This document shows, in pieces, positions 5,720-5,859 of a stretch of DNA of 5,859 bases. Position numbers and translations under genes: made by a program. Origin of the DNA: Anaerolineales bacterium UBA4823 (GTDB lineage: Bacteria > Chloroflexota > Anaerolineae > Anaerolineales > UBA4823); the NCBI GenBank assembly GCA_002402275.1, contig DHFN01000036.1, forward strand, positions 1 to 5,859, read 5' to 3'. Under the pieces are notes generated by a model. The model ran no database searches, was not told the origin of the DNA, and worked only from the letters and a program-made list of their open reading frames with translations. The first letter of the stretch is position 1; the number at the start of each line of letters is the position of its first letter.

Positions 5720-5859
5720 ATGACAAAAGTAGAAGATTATTTTGTTCCATGGATCAAGGGGATCCCGATGTATGTCTCCCCCCACATCGAACTCGCCTGG
5801 CGAAATCCTAACCTAATCCGGATGATGTCGAATGAAAATCCAAATCCACCTTCCGATAA
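5720..5859 (+). CDS. histidinol-phosphate aminotransferase-like PLP enzyme (N-terminal part)
   Basis: An ORF of 46 codons runs off the right edge of the window. AAGGAG (5708-5713) lies 6 nt before the ATG. The visible protein matches the start of class I/II fold-type I aminotransferases of the HisC family: a short leader with IPMYVSPHIELAW (15-27), then SNENPNPPS (37-45), the counterpart of the usual SxNENPxGPS substrate-pocket motif. Pro stands where Gly is usual, so it may be a HisC homologue with another substrate rather than true histidine biosynthesis. HisC relatives include CobD-type threonine-phosphate decarboxylases and various amino-acid aminotransferases. The catalytic lysine and most of the fold lie outside the window, so activity cannot be judged. 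Position 140 bp after the kinase, same strand, suggests a shared pathway or operon. Confidence 0.75.
   Translation, partial: MTKVEDYFVPWIKGIPMYVSPHIELAWRNPNLIRMMSNENPNPPSD

Overview
The window is a bacterial operon-like segment in which every convincing gene lies on the + strand. It is moderately AT-rich, with good Shine-Dalgarno sites (AGGAGG, GGGAGG, AAGGAG) and one sigma70-type promoter. This fits a Firmicutes-like or Chloroflexi-like anaerobe, but the sequence alone does not fix the taxon.

Layout. Bases 1-262 hold no gene. They contain a degenerate inverted repeat spanning about 95 bp at the left edge (6-101) and a small stem-loop (143-155). A promoter (263-290) and a 26-bp imperfect dyad (291-316) precede a GntR/HutC-family regulator with a GTG start (336-1064). 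The 110-bp gap after it contains two small GC-rich stem-loops. Next come a divergent transaldolase-family protein of 403 aa (1175-2386), a full-length canonical transketolase of 660 aa (2460-4442), a choline/ethanolamine-kinase-type phosphotransferase of 308 aa (4653-5579), and the first 46 codons of a HisC-like PLP aminotransferase (5720 to the window end). Each gap after the transaldolase holds a long inverted repeat: 2393-2438, 4466-4556 and 5591-5671.

How the genes may work together. The transaldolase-like and transketolase proteins are the two carbon-skeleton-rearranging enzymes of the non-oxidative pentose phosphate pathway. The regulator's UTRA domain belongs to a class that often senses phosphorylated sugars, and its probable operator lies over its own transcription start, so the metabolite pool may control the cluster by read-through. 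The kinase and aminotransferase suggest that a small alcohol, amino alcohol or amino sugar is phosphorylated and transaminated nearby; that link is inference.

Most notable points. The transaldolase-like protein has Gln (Q137) where transaldolases normally have the catalytic Glu (E96 in E. coli TalB). Fructose-6-phosphate aldolase has Gln at this position, so the protein may be an aldolase or a new-specificity enzyme rather than a standard transaldolase. The second point is the well-formed regulator operator. The third is the run of hairpins, one in each intergenic gap.
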